DNA of 64,000 bases, taken from the NCBI GenBank assembly GCA_002748425.1, contig PDSJ01000014.1, positions 1-64,000 on the forward strand, in the 5' to 3' direction. Shown piece by piece: positions 8,818 through 17,075 of the stretch. The stretch is from a candidate division KSB3 bacterium (lineage in GTDB: Bacteria; Moduliflexota; Moduliflexia; Moduliflexales; Moduliflexaceae). The position numbers and the translations under genes were made by a program. The notes below the pieces were generated by a model. That model saw only the letters and a list, made by a program, of their open reading frames with translations, did not search any database and had not been told where the DNA came from. Each line of letters opens with the position of its first letter. The stretch's first letter is position 1.

Positions 8818-9783
8818 ATGAAGATTACAACACGTCTCGGAGGGGGCAAATCCGGTGATCCCTCGCTCTATATCGATCTTGTCGATCGCAAACGCGCTCT
8901 TCTCTTTGACTGCGGGCTGAATTACTTTCGTCATGCACAGCTCCGAAAGGTGTCCGATGTCTTTATCTCTCACACTCATATTGATCATTTTATCGGCTTC
9001 GACACTCTGCTGCGTCTGAATCTGGCAGAAGACAAGCGCATTGACGTTTACGGCCCGCCAGGCATTACACAGAACGTAATCGGGAAATTACGGGCCTACA
9101 CGTGGAATATTTGTCAGAACCTGCGGTTGATTATCGCCGTACATGAAGTGCTGCCAGAACACATTCTGCTGACGGAGCTGAAAAGTTGGAGGGCTTTTGC
9201 CGCCACTCCCCCTTCTGAACGCCTGCATTCGGATCTCTTGCTGGATGAGCCTGACTTTTCCGTGAGATATCTGGAGCTGGATCATAAAACGCCTTCGTTC
9301 GCCTATTCGTTTCGGGAAGCCGATAGTTACAACGTTCGCAAAGAGGCAATGCAGGCGATGGGGCTTCAGGCGGGACGATGGGTTGCCGAGCTGAAAGAGG
9401 CGGCGTTCCAGGAAAAAAGAACGGGACGTGTGCTGAAGATCGGCGAAACGGTCTACCAGGTCGATGAGCTCATGGAAACACTTCTTGTCCGCAAGCGGGG
9501 CTGTAAAATCACGTATCTGACGGATTTTTTCTACGATGACACGCGGCTTGACGAGATCCGGAATTTTGCCTGGGACTCGGATCTGCTTTATTGTGAAGCC
9601 GCCTTCTCAGAAGCCGAACGGGAGAAGGCCGAATTTACCTGTCACCTCACTGCCGGAGAGGCCGGTAAGCTGGCGAGCCTCGCAGAGGCAAAGCGTCTGA
9701 TTCTTTTTCACTTTTCGAAGCGCTATCAGGATTACTCTCTGCTGATTAACGAAGCCAGAAAAGAGTTTCCTGCTGTTGAGTAA
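8818..9783 (+). CDS. Metallo-beta-lactamase-fold hydrolase, ribonuclease Z-like
   Basis: A 321-residue protein. The zinc motif HTHIDH is at residues 52-57, with CG in the preceding strand. YGPPG follows, then CEAAFSE and a C-terminal HLTAGEAGKLA...LILFHFSKRY block characteristic of RNase Z-type tRNA 3' endonucleases (the second histidine cluster). RNase Z removes tRNA 3' trailers where CCA is not encoded. The gene lies 45 bp behind two tRNA-Leu genes that both lack CCA, which fits. The open frame extends upstream to 8725 inside the tRNA, but the start at 8818 is where family similarity begins. No strong ribosome site is seen. Another MBL-fold nuclease remains possible. Confidence 0.75.
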   Translation: MKITTRLGGGKSGDPSLYIDLVDRKRALLFDCGLNYFRHAQLRKVSDVFISHTHIDHFIGFDTLLRLNLAEDKRIDVYGPPGITQNVIGKLRAYTWNICQNLRLIIAVHEVLPEHILLTELKSWRAFAATPPSERLHSDLLLDEPDFSVRYLELDHKTPSFAYSFREADSYNVRKEAMQAMGLQAGRWVAELKEAAFQEKRTGRVLKIGETVYQVDELMETLLVRKRGCKITYLTDFFYDDTRLDEIRNFAWDSDLLYCEAAFSEAEREKAEFTCHLTAGEAGKLASLAEAKRLILFHFSKRYQDYSLLINEARKEFPAVE

Positions 9784-9899
9784 AGAATCGCAGCCCTCGT
9801 CAAAGCATTCTCCTTTTTTCTGCGTCAGTTGCGGGTGGTAAGGTTCCGTCGTGTCTGTCATGAAAAATGCGTGTTTTTTGCTCCCGTTTATTTTTTTGC

Positions 9900-9928
9900 T
9901 TGACACTTCTCTTTTTTCCCCCTATACT
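9900..9928 (+). promoter_or_regulatory. Near-consensus sigma-70-type promoter
   Basis: TTGACA at 9900-9905, exactly 17 bp, then TATACT at 9923-9928 (5 of 6). Predicted start is about 9935, giving a leader of about 115 nt before the CpoB-like gene. Confidence 0.8.
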
Positions 9929-10049
9929 CAAGGCGTCTGTAGGAGGTTTCTCGCGTCGTTCAGCGTATTATTATGTATGAGGATTTGCTATGGGGCTGCC
10001 TGAGGAGTCACACGTAAATCCACAGTGTCATTATTTCAGCAGGAGGATT

Positions 10050-11057
10050 ATGATTGTGTACAAACTTGTGAAGTCTTTATTGTATATTGTGCTGACTGGG
10101 GTATGCGTGAGTATGCCTGTTTGCGTATCTGCCGGTGTTGGGACGGAACCAAGCGCGGGCCTGGGCCTGCCGGACCCGACGAGTGCGACAAGACCTCTCA
10201 TGACGCCCCCGTCGATGATGCCTGGCTCAGATGATCAGTCAATGCCTATGCCCGTGATGACGGCTCCATCGACGCATTCCGGGAATCAGGCGATAGCTGC
10301 TTCCCGGTCGATTCGTTCATACTATCCGGCCCCTTCGTTCCGTACCGATATGCTGCTACAGGGAGCTAAACATGCTGCCGATGCTGTGACGCCGCCTTAT
10401 GCTGGGTTCTCATCAGCCCGGCAATATCTTCCGCAAAACATGCCGCCGCAGCAATATACGGTACCTCAGTATCAGATGCAGCCAGATATGGGAGGAGCTC
10501 CTGAATATAACGGGTCAACACCTGTGTTTCCCGCTCCGTTCGGGCAGACAGCTCAACCGCCTTATCCGCAGGGGGGATTTCCCGGCGGAATGATGCCTTA
10601 CGGTGGACAGGGAATGCCGTGGCAGATGCCGGGGATGGAAATGTCGCCTTACGGAGTTCAGCCGCAGTATATGTCGGTTGAGCAAATCTATAATCAGGCC
10701 AGACAGTCCTATAAAGCCCGTGATGATCAACGTGCGCTCTCGGCTTTCTCGGACGTAGCCATGCGCTTTCCGCAGAGCGATCTCGCTGATAATGCTTACT
10801 ACTGGATGGGAGAGATCTATTATCGCAGTAAAAATTATCCAGAAGCCATTCACGCGTTTCAGACCGTTATGCAGCTCTATCCCCATGGCAATAAAGTCCC
10901 TGACGCCATGCTTAAGATGGGATTTGCCTATGCCGATATCGGTCAGTATCATGTGGCAAAAACGATTTTAGATGATGTCAGTCTGCGTTTCAGCGGTAAC
11001 ACGCGCATTCGAAACCTTGCTGTGAAAAAGTTGAATTCCTTGCACAATCTTTATTAA
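10050..11057 (+). CDS. CpoB/YbgF-like periplasmic TPR protein with Pro/Met/Gln-rich linker
   Basis: A 335-residue exported protein. The start chosen is ATG 10050, preceded by AGGAGG (10041-10046) and followed by a clear signal peptide (LVKSLLYIVLTGVCVSMPVCVSA, cut near residue 27); an in-frame ATG 60 bp upstream lacks these. Residues ~30-200 are low-complexity and rich in Pro, Met, Gln, Gly and Tyr. The last ~125 residues form the YbgF/CpoB Tol-Pal-associated TPR domain (YNQARQSYKARDDQ..., then SDLADNAYYWMGEIYY and KVPDAMLKMGFAYADIG). In Proteobacteria CpoB couples cell-wall synthesis with outer-membrane constriction. No tol or pal genes are nearby, so that role is inferred from the domain only. 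A LysM gene follows. Confidence 0.75.
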   Translation: MIVYKLVKSLLYIVLTGVCVSMPVCVSAGVGTEPSAGLGLPDPTSATRPLMTPPSMMPGSDDQSMPMPVMTAPSTHSGNQAIAASRSIRSYYPAPSFRTDMLLQGAKHAADAVTPPYAGFSSARQYLPQNMPPQQYTVPQYQMQPDMGGAPEYNGSTPVFPAPFGQTAQPPYPQGGFPGGMMPYGGQGMPWQMPGMEMSPYGVQPQYMSVEQIYNQARQSYKARDDQRALSAFSDVAMRFPQSDLADNAYYWMGEIYYRSKNYPEAIHAFQTVMQLYPHGNKVPDAMLKMGFAYADIGQYHVAKTILDDVSLRFSGNTRIRNLAVKKLNSLHNLY

Positions 11058-11080
11058 ACTTTTTGTTGTCATGACCTCGT

Positions 11081-11137
11081 AAAGCTCTGTTGTGCTTCAG
11101 ATTGGGAGCCGTCGTCTCAATTCAGCAGCAGAGCTTT
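11081..11137 (+). other. Structured stem-loop in the leader of the LysM gene
   Basis: AAAGCTCTG (11081-11089) pairs perfectly with CAGAGCTTT (11129-11137). Inside, a second stem pairs ATTGGGA with TCTCAAT around a 7-nt loop. It ends 18 bp before the LysM gene start and has no T-run, so it is more like a leader structure or processing hairpin than a terminator. Confidence 0.4.
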
Positions 11138-11155
11138 GGGTGTGTTAAGAGAATT

Positions 11156-12244
11156 ATGAAGCGAGTTGTTCTTGCGTTGTATGCGGCTGCCGCGCTATAC
11201 TTTGCCGGGAATGTTCTCTTGCCGTTTGCCGAGGCTCAACAGAGTTCGAAGCATTATATCGTTCAGTATGGCGATGCCCTCTGGGATATTGCGGCTGATC
11301 AACTGGACGATCCGTATAAATGGCGCGATATTCATCGAACGAACCCGCAGATTGTGGATCCTAATCTCATTTATCCCGGCGATGTTCTCGATTTGACAGG
11401 AGGACAGCGCCGCGAGCCTGTTGGGCGGCGAAGAAGCGACAAGGTGATTGCTCGTCCCTGGTACGGGGCCGCAGCCCCAGAGCCGGCAAGAACTGCAGCG
11501 CGGAAGACTCCGGTTCCACTGGTGCCGAGTGAAGATTTTATCGAATCCGCTGGTTTCATTGTTCCATATTCGCTCGATGAATTACGCGACTCGGATTTTG
11601 CTTTCGTGACCGGCAGCTCTGGGGGGCGAAATCGTATCGTTCTTTCTGAATACGGACAAATCGGATTCGTCTTTGGAGATATACTTTATATTGACAGAGG
11701 CTCCGCAGATGAGGTGAGAGAGGGAGCTGTCTATGTTGCTTTCCGCCCAAAACAAGAGGTTTTTCATCCTCTGACTTCAGAATTGATCGGCACACAGATT
11801 GATGTTCTCGGCCATCTTCGAGTGAGAAATGTCGAAGCTCATGCAGCCGCTGCTGAGGTGATTAAGTCGTATAATTATATCAAAATCGGTGACCTGATTA
11901 TGCCGATGTCAGAGCTTTCCGTGCCGATGGCAAAAGCGGAGCGCGGCAATTCGAAGACATACGGTTTACTGGTTGGCAACCAGCTCATCGGACATATTAT
12001 TCATGAACGGATTGGACGACCTGGTGTGTCCTTTGGCGATATTGTGTATGTGGATGTCGGTGCAGCACAAGGCGTTCAGCCTGCGGATAATTTTATTGTC
12101 TATCGCGAAGTCGGGGAGGGTTTTCCTCGTCAGGCCATCGGACGCTTATCCGTGTTGAGCGTTCAGGAGAAAACATCGACCGCTCTTATTACGGAAAGTC
12201 TCAAAACAATTGATATTGGAGAGAAAATCGTTCTTAAACGTTAA
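11156..12244 (+). CDS. Secreted LysM-domain protein
   Basis: A 362-residue protein. Starting at ATG 11156 it has a typical signal peptide (residues 1-27, ending FAEA) and then one LysM peptidoglycan-binding domain at about residues 33-80 (HYIVQYGDALWDIAADQL ... NLIYPGDVLDL). The remaining ~270 residues contain two similar beta-rich segments, GDILYIDRGSADEVREG and GDIVYVDVGAAQGVQPA, each within a block of about 90 residues, suggesting an internal duplication. This layout resembles LysM proteins of the cell envelope with unknown function. The frame opens further upstream to 11090, but that would put the leader hairpin inside the gene. A strong terminator follows 60 bp after the stop. Confidence 0.75.
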   Translation: MKRVVLALYAAAALYFAGNVLLPFAEAQQSSKHYIVQYGDALWDIAADQLDDPYKWRDIHRTNPQIVDPNLIYPGDVLDLTGGQRREPVGRRRSDKVIARPWYGAAAPEPARTAARKTPVPLVPSEDFIESAGFIVPYSLDELRDSDFAFVTGSSGGRNRIVLSEYGQIGFVFGDILYIDRGSADEVREGAVYVAFRPKQEVFHPLTSELIGTQIDVLGHLRVRNVEAHAAAAEVIKSYNYIKIGDLIMPMSELSVPMAKAERGNSKTYGLLVGNQLIGHIIHERIGRPGVSFGDIVYVDVGAAQGVQPADNFIVYREVGEGFPRQAIGRLSVLSVQEKTSTALITESLKTIDIGEKIVLKR

Positions 12245-12303
12245 GGCCTGAGAGCGACAAGGAACGCTTCTGCTCCCCAGACTTTCAGCTGTGCCGTGTA
12301 CGT

Positions 12304-12360
12304 AAAAACACAAAAGACATAAGACATCCCTGGAAAGATGCTTATGTCTTTTGTGTTTTT
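12304..12360 (+). terminator. Strong intrinsic terminator, probably bidirectional
   Basis: A perfect 20-bp inverted repeat: arms at 12304-12323 and 12341-12360 with a 17-nt loop, ending in five T on the plus strand and starting with five A. It closes the CpoB/LysM transcript. Confidence 0.85.
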
Positions 12361-12435
12361 ATGCGCGACTGTTTGTCACCGACAGGGGGACGTATCTAAA
12401 ATGGCTCGTAAGGGATTTTCTTCTTTAAGTAAGAT

Positions 12436-13590
12436 ATGAGCGATCTTGAGAAGAAAAAATATTGGATTGCCTTACATAGGGTTCCAGGAGTGGGGGCAGT
12501 GAGCTTCCGAAAGCTTTTAACTGCTTTTGAAAGCCCCGAAAACGTGTTCGCAGCCTCCGAGTCCAGCTTGAAATCCATTCCCGGTCTTTCTGAAAAAACG
12601 ATTGGAAACATTCTTCATTTTGCTTTTCCGGATTCCGTTAAAAAAGAGTTGGACGCGATCGATCGAGAGCAGGTGAATGTACTGACGTGGGATGACTCGA
12701 CCTACCCGGCTCTTTTGCGCAATATTTTCGACCCGCCGCCAGTCTTATATGTAAAGGGGCGGCTTGCCCCGGCGCATGACGTCACAGTTTCGGTTGTGGG
12801 ATCGAGGAAATCATCGACTTATGGCCGGACTGTGGCTGAGAGTCTGTGCCGTGAATTAAGCGTGAAGGGTGTGACGATCATCAGCGGTATGGCCCGGGGA
12901 ATTGACAGTGCCGCCCATCGCGGAGCACTCCAGGCTGGAGGAGTAACCATCGCAGTACTTGGCTGCGGAGTGAATGTGGTCTATCCGCCTGAAAATTCTC
13001 GCCTGTATCATGCCATTCTTGAACGCGGATCTGTTATATCCGAGCTGCCGATTTCAGCAAAGCCCGATCGTAGAAATTTTCCTGCCAGAAATCGTATTAT
13101 CAGCGGTATGAGTCTGGGAACTGTCGTGGTTGAGGCCGGTCTGAAAAGCGGTGCCTTAATTACAGCTGATATGGCCTTGGATCAGGGGCGCGATGTGTTT
13201 GCTGTGCCGGGAAACATAAATTCCGTTTGCAGTCAGGGAACGAATTGGCTTCTGAAACAGGGGGCGGCGCTGGTCGATTGTGCGGATGATGTGTTGAGCG
13301 CATGTTCTCCTGACTTGAGTCGTGAAGTGCACCAGGACCTTCAGGAAGCCATGCAATTTTCGCCTGCCCCTGCCAGTCGGGCTTCCGTGACTCATGATAC
13401 GGAGACCGCGTCTTTGAGCAGCCAGGAAACGCTTGTACTCCGGGAGCTCGGACAGGAGCCGCTGCATATTGATGAGATTGGCCTGAGAACGCAACTATCG
13501 AGCGCGGCGGTCTCATCAAGTCTGATCCTCCTTGAGATGAAGAATCTTATCCGTCAGAGCGCTGGAAAAATGTTCTCCCTTGCAAAGTGA
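12436..13590 (+). CDS. dprA: DNA-processing protein DprA
   Basis: Loader of RecA onto incoming single-stranded DNA in natural transformation, also widespread in non-competent bacteria. The 384-residue length is normal. An N-terminal helix-hairpin-helix/SAM-like region (residues ~10-70, PGVGAVSFRKLL and PGLSEKTIGNI) precedes the Rossmann-like core with VVGSRKSSTYGR, ISGMARGIDSAAH and LGCGVNVVYPPEN. AVPGNINSVCSQGTNWLLKQGA and a C-terminal winged-helix-like DprA domain (residues ~325-384) complete the gene. No other competence genes are in view. An AT-rich, apparently acquired stretch with an attC-like site begins right after its stop codon. Confidence 0.93.
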   Translation: MSDLEKKKYWIALHRVPGVGAVSFRKLLTAFESPENVFAASESSLKSIPGLSEKTIGNILHFAFPDSVKKELDAIDREQVNVLTWDDSTYPALLRNIFDPPPVLYVKGRLAPAHDVTVSVVGSRKSSTYGRTVAESLCRELSVKGVTIISGMARGIDSAAHRGALQAGGVTIAVLGCGVNVVYPPENSRLYHAILERGSVISELPISAKPDRRNFPARNRIISGMSLGTVVVEAGLKSGALITADMALDQGRDVFAVPGNINSVCSQGTNWLLKQGAALVDCADDVLSACSPDLSREVHQDLQEAMQFSPAPASRASVTHDTETASLSSQETLVLRELGQEPLHIDEIGLRTQLSSAAVSSSLILLEMKNLIRQSAGKMFSLAK

Positions 13591-13612
13591 GGATTTTCAT
13601 AAATTGTAGGTT

Positions 13613-13791
13613 GTGAAAACGATACTTGAATGCACCGATGAGTCAAAGGATTTGGCGGAAATCAAACTCTCCATCGACAAACTGATCGATCCGACGATTG
13701 ATATTGATGCCGCGCGCCACGCCATATCTTTGTGAAATTTACGGATGTTGATGGCACGGTCTATAACGTTGATCTCATTGACCCAACCTGA
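13613..13791 (+). pseudogene. Remnant of a small gene, one frameshift
   Basis: GTG at 13613 opens 40 codons (VKTILECTDESKDLAEIKLS...) ending at TGA 13733-13735. Reading continues sensibly in a second frame over the same point (FVKFTDVDGTVYNVDLIDP then TGA at 13789-13791). A single-base indel near 13730 would join the two into one protein of about 58 residues. No family recognised. It lies between dprA and the AT-rich two-TM gene. Confidence 0.35.
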
Positions 13792-13810
13792 ATATGATAA
13801 GAGCGATACA

Positions 13811-14176
13811 ATGGAACCTTCTTCAAAACTTTGTAAATCGCTGAAAGCTATTTCTATACTTAATAACGTGATTATACTAATGCTTTGTCTTATGGTCATG
13901 GGTATACTTTTGATTTCCCCTTCCAAATTGTTTTATTATGATAGCAGCGATGTTGATTTTATAGATCAACATACTGATTTGCATGCCTTAAAGGAGTATG
14001 CTAAAAAAATAATCACAAGAAGTAATACTTCTAGTGATCGATTTGATAGATTCATTTTAATTGTGTTTTGGTCATATATTTTGCTGATTATGCTGTTAAT
14101 TCTACACTTTCGATATATTAAGAAATTGAGGAGTTTTATACTCTCTGATAGAACAGAGAAAGATGCTCTTAGATGA
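13811..14176 (+). CDS. Hypothetical two-TM membrane protein in AT-rich island
   Basis: A 121-residue protein with two strong hydrophobic segments (AISILNNVIILMLCLMVMG, ~residues 12-30, and FILIVFWSYILLIMLLIL, ~85-102) separated by a polar Asp/Ser-rich loop, and a short basic tail. The longer frame starts at 13745, but the ATG at 13811 follows an AAGAG-type ribosome site and removes an unlikely leader. Base composition (runs of ATA, TTA, AAA codons) is clearly more AT-rich than the genes around it. The stop is 27 bp before an attC-like element, the spacing expected for an integron gene cassette. No homologue recognised. Confidence 0.55.
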   Translation: MEPSSKLCKSLKAISILNNVIILMLCLMVMGILLISPSKLFYYDSSDVDFIDQHTDLHALKEYAKKIITRSNTSSDRFDRFILIVFWSYILLIMLLILHFRYIKKLRSFILSDRTEKDALR

Positions 14177-14203
14177 AAAAAAGGGGGAGTTAATAGAGTG
14201 GTT

Positions 14204-14335
14204 GTCTAACAAAAAAATGCCCGCGACCTGCCAGCGCTCCTCAGTTTTCAGCATAATTGCCCGCTTATAAAGTTCGATTGCTGGCTTCAGGTTTGTACTT
14301 CTGGGCAGGACTCAGGCGGGCAGATGATGTTAGAC
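14204..14335 (+). repeat. Integron attC-like recombination site (solitary)
   Basis: 132-bp imperfect inverted repeat with the box order of an attC site. R'' is GTCTAAC (14204-14210, fits RYYYAAC). After a 7-nt spacer comes L'' TGCCCGC (14218-14224). After a ~90-nt centre comes L' GCGGGCA (14316-14322), then a 6-nt spacer and R' GTTAGAC (14329-14335, fits GTTRRRY). ACCTG/CCAGC and GCTGG/CAGGT in the centre can extend the hairpin. An AT-rich ORF ends just upstream. No integrase gene and no second attC are visible in the window. A TPR-like reading frame exists on the minus strand inside the centre, so a different origin is not excluded. Confidence 0.6.
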
Positions 14336-14381
14336 GATACACGGCTTTTATGCTGTACGGAGTTGATTTCCATCCAGGCTG

Positions 14382-14975
14382 TCACATGGTGATACTTGCG
14401 TTTGACGACAGGAGTCTCTGAATATCTTCGGGGCGATCCAGATCGCGTAGAACAGCAGGATCGTCGACTTCAAGATGCTCGATCATATCATGGTGTTCAC
14501 GCCAGAGACTGTTCAGTCCCGGAAAGTCGCGGGGGAGTTGCAGAATCTCTTTCACCAGGGATACGGGCAGGCCGGCCGGATGTCCCCGCCGTCTGTTGAA
14601 GCTTGGGATGATAACCCTGCTGTCGCCTTTGCTCAGGCGTTCCCGCACTGCAGTAATCGTATCAACGCGAATGCCGGGACAATCGCAGGTCGTGAGCAAG
14701 CAGCCTTCGTGCTCGCCGACCTCACAGCAGCCACGCTGAACGGATGAAAACATGCCGTGTTCCGGATGCGGATTCACAACATACTCGCAAGGGAGATCGC
14801 CCAACGCGGCCCTGACCGATTCCCGCTTGTGGCCGAGTACCACAATAAGCTTTAACCCCGCTGCAAGAAAAGGCGCTGCCGCATGATAGATCATTGCTTT
14901 ACCGCTGATAGGGAGTATCTGCTTCAGACGCCCCATTCTCGAAGAAAAACCTGCTGCCAGAAGTATTGCTTTCAT
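14382..14975 (-). CDS. MobA/MocA-family nucleotidyltransferase
   Basis: A 197-residue protein of the NTP_transf_3 family (molybdenum cofactor cytidylyl/guanylyltransferase-like). It starts MKAILLAAGFSSRMGRLKQILPI, the nucleotide-binding loop with the G-x-R-M-G signature. GMFSSVQRG follows at ~residues 71-79 and TTCDCPGI at ~92-99, where the Asp-x-Pro motif binds Mg2+. RRRGHPAGLP matches the conserved RGHP region. Start codon is uncertain by one codon (two consecutive ATGs), and the frame is open to 15005. No molybdoenzyme, mog or xdh genes are nearby, so the cofactor target is unknown. It converges on the attC-like site. Confidence 0.75.
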   Translation of the reverse strand: MKAILLAAGFSSRMGRLKQILPISGKAMIYHAAAPFLAAGLKLIVVLGHKRESVRAALGDLPCEYVVNPHPEHGMFSSVQRGCCEVGEHEGCLLTTCDCPGIRVDTITAVRERLSKGDSRVIIPSFNRRRGHPAGLPVSLVKEILQLPRDFPGLNSLWREHHDMIEHLEVDDPAVLRDLDRPEDIQRLLSSNASITM

Positions 14976-15199
14976 CATCGTCGTTTCAACTAGTCGACTG
15001 CGCACATGCCTGATTCGATCTACACGGCGATTTCATGTGTACAGACACCTGTATGCAGCTCTTCCTGAATATATCCGCCAGAATCTTGGCCTTTATGTAT
15101 TCCTTAAGAACCTTTGTCAAAGAAATTTGACGCAACTCCCTGAAAGTTATGCTTGTTCACTGAAAATTTTTGTCTCTTTGTGATGAAAACTGAAATTTA

Positions 15200-15241
15200 G
15201 TAAACTTTTTAGTTTACAACAAGGGCCGTTTTTTTTATAAC
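15200..15241 (+). promoter_or_regulatory. Promoter with overlapping 18-bp palindromic operator
   Basis: TTTACA (15213-15218), 17-bp spacer, TATAAC (15236-15241). GTAAACTTTTTAGTTTAC (15200-15217), a 7-4-7 inverted repeat, covers the upstream edge of the -35 box, the position of a repressor site. The dyad resembles operators used by LacI-, GntR- or ROK-family sugar regulators, but the regulator is not identified. Start expected near 15248, about 86 nt before the FucI-like gene. Confidence 0.65.
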
Positions 15242-15333
15242 GTATTGTTACCTGAGTTATCGTCTTTCTTTTGGGAATATGGGAAGTCTGTTCTGGATCA
15301 GAACTTTTTAAGAAAACAGGAGGTTTTATCGTT

Positions 15334-17031
15334 ATGAAAACAGCTGCGATGTTAGCAGAAAATGCAACGTTTCAGGAAAAAAAACCAGTTGTAGGCGTCT
15401 TTGCAACAGGGGATCCACGCATCGATCAAGAGTCACGTGATCGTTGTAAAAATATTGTCAAAATGACTGCCGATCGCATAGCAAAAGGCGTCAGTACAGT
15501 AGAAGTCGTCTATTCGCCTCTTCTTGTGGACAGCGAGCGTCAGGCTGATATCGTCGCGCAGCAATTTCAGGAAGCAGGCGTAAATATCCTGGTCTGCGCA
15601 CCGGACACTTGGGCCTTTCCTCAACTTACAGTGCTTTCCCTTCTGGCTCATTTTCCGAAACGTACACCGATCAATTTTACCTGTGGCAACAGCGGGCCGA
15701 AACCAGGAGTGGTGTTTGCCCATGCAACAAACGGTGCGGTGACTCAATCCGGCATTCTGTCACATCTGAATATCGGGAGCTGGCCTGATACCGGACTCTT
15801 CCCGGAGATGAGCGATGAGACGGAAACTGCGTTGATCGACTGGACCTATGCCGCAGCAACGTACCAAATGGTGAAAGGCCGCCGGGTTCTGGTCTTCGGA
15901 CACGACTCGATGGGCATGGAAACCGCTTTAGCGCATATCTTAGCTACCAGGAACACCTTTGGACTCGAAATTACCCGGCTGGATATGAAGCTCTTGGCGG
16001 ATATGCTGCAAAAGGGCGCTTATGACAAAGAAGAGCAGAAAGCTCTGCGTGCCTGGTTCGACAAATACGTCAAACATATTGAATTACGTAACGATGACGA
16101 TAGTGAGCATTTCAATCAGAGCCTGGCGATGTATCTGATCGTTCGTGATTTGATGAAAGAGCTCAATGCGATCGGCGGCGGTTTTATGAGTCAGTTGGAA
16201 TGGGGGTCTGATCCTCGCGGATTGCCTCTGCCGGTCGCTGATGCGATGGAGTCGCTGTTCAATTCAAGCTTCGATCACAACGGCCCGAAAGCAGTTCAAC
16301 CGTTTGCCACTGAAGCCGATGTACAGGGCCTGTTGACGATGCTATTTGAAAGCTCCCTGACAGGAGGGAATCCTCCGCTGTTTATGGATTTCCGGAAAGT
16401 CTGGGAAGCTCGGGAAATCACGGCTCTTGCAAAAGAGATAGGTATTCCGATGGACGGCACGTCGATTTGGGAGCGTAAAGGCTTCTTTGATGGCAATAAC
16501 TCCGGAAGTGCAGCGTTTGACTGGGCTGCAAAGCCCGGCGCCTCAGTCGAAAAGATTATGTCGGGCGTTTCCTTCCTGCTCCAGGATTTCGGATACTTCC
16601 CTGGCGGTGGAAACAGCGTCACGTTCCTCACTCCGGGCGGTATTGAAGGTATTGTCGGACGATTGGGCTATAATGCGATCAGCGGAATGTTCTCGATGGT
16701 GTGGGACGAAGCTGAAACGATCGATCTCCCGGATGAATTGGCTGTGAAAGTCTGCAGTTTAACGAATAAGGAGTGGCCGCATACCTTTATTTCAACAAAA
16801 TATGCCTCGATGTATGAGTTCAAACAGTATGCTCCTGCAAACCATAACCACATGGTCTGGGGCCTGCCGGTCGCACGACTTCAGTATTGGATGGACTTCA
16901 CGAATGTCTTGTCTGTCGCGCCCTGGGCGGCTCGTCCGGTTCTGGTGGAAGGTGTCGATCGTTCCGTACCCCTGCTGTATCTTCAGAACGGTGGAGAAAA
17001 CGCTGCAAAATTACTGCTGAAAGACCGATAA
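15334..17031 (+). CDS. L-fucose isomerase-family protein (sugar isomerase)
   Basis: A 565-residue enzyme of the L-fucose/L-arabinose isomerase superfamily, which interconverts aldoses and ketoses in the cytoplasm using Mn2+. Start ATG 15334 is preceded by AGGAGG (15318-15323). Features shared with FucI include FGHDSMGMETALAH (~188-201), FNSSFDHNG (~309-317), the metal-ligand positions E327 (FATEAD) and D352 (FMDFRKVW), and H504 in PANHNH. The length agrees with FucI (about 590). The N-terminal third diverges, and the sugar may well not be fucose. It is expressed alone, between a promoter/operator and a terminator, with no fucose kinase or aldolase nearby. Confidence 0.8.
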   Translation: MKTAAMLAENATFQEKKPVVGVFATGDPRIDQESRDRCKNIVKMTADRIAKGVSTVEVVYSPLLVDSERQADIVAQQFQEAGVNILVCAPDTWAFPQLTVLSLLAHFPKRTPINFTCGNSGPKPGVVFAHATNGAVTQSGILSHLNIGSWPDTGLFPEMSDETETALIDWTYAAATYQMVKGRRVLVFGHDSMGMETALAHILATRNTFGLEITRLDMKLLADMLQKGAYDKEEQKALRAWFDKYVKHIELRNDDDSEHFNQSLAMYLIVRDLMKELNAIGGGFMSQLEWGSDPRGLPLPVADAMESLFNSSFDHNGPKAVQPFATEADVQGLLTMLFESSLTGGNPPLFMDFRKVWEAREITALAKEIGIPMDGTSIWERKGFFDGNNSGSAAFDWAAKPGASVEKIMSGVSFLLQDFGYFPGGGNSVTFLTPGGIEGIVGRLGYNAISGMFSMVWDEAETIDLPDELAVKVCSLTNKEWPHTFISTKYASMYEFKQYAPANHNHMVWGLPVARLQYWMDFTNVLSVAPWAARPVLVEGVDRSVPLLYLQNGGENAAKLLLKDR

Positions 17032-17040
17032 GCGCAATCC

Positions 17041-17075
17041 AACGTCTGCGAGGGAGCTCTCCCCGCAGACGTTTT
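17041..17075 (+). terminator. Intrinsic terminator after the FucI-like gene
   Basis: Arms AACGTCTGCG (17041-17050) and CGCAGACGTT (17064-17073) plus an inner GGGAG/CTCCC stem with a 2-nt loop, followed by TTTT. It starts 10 bp after the stop codon. Confidence 0.85.
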
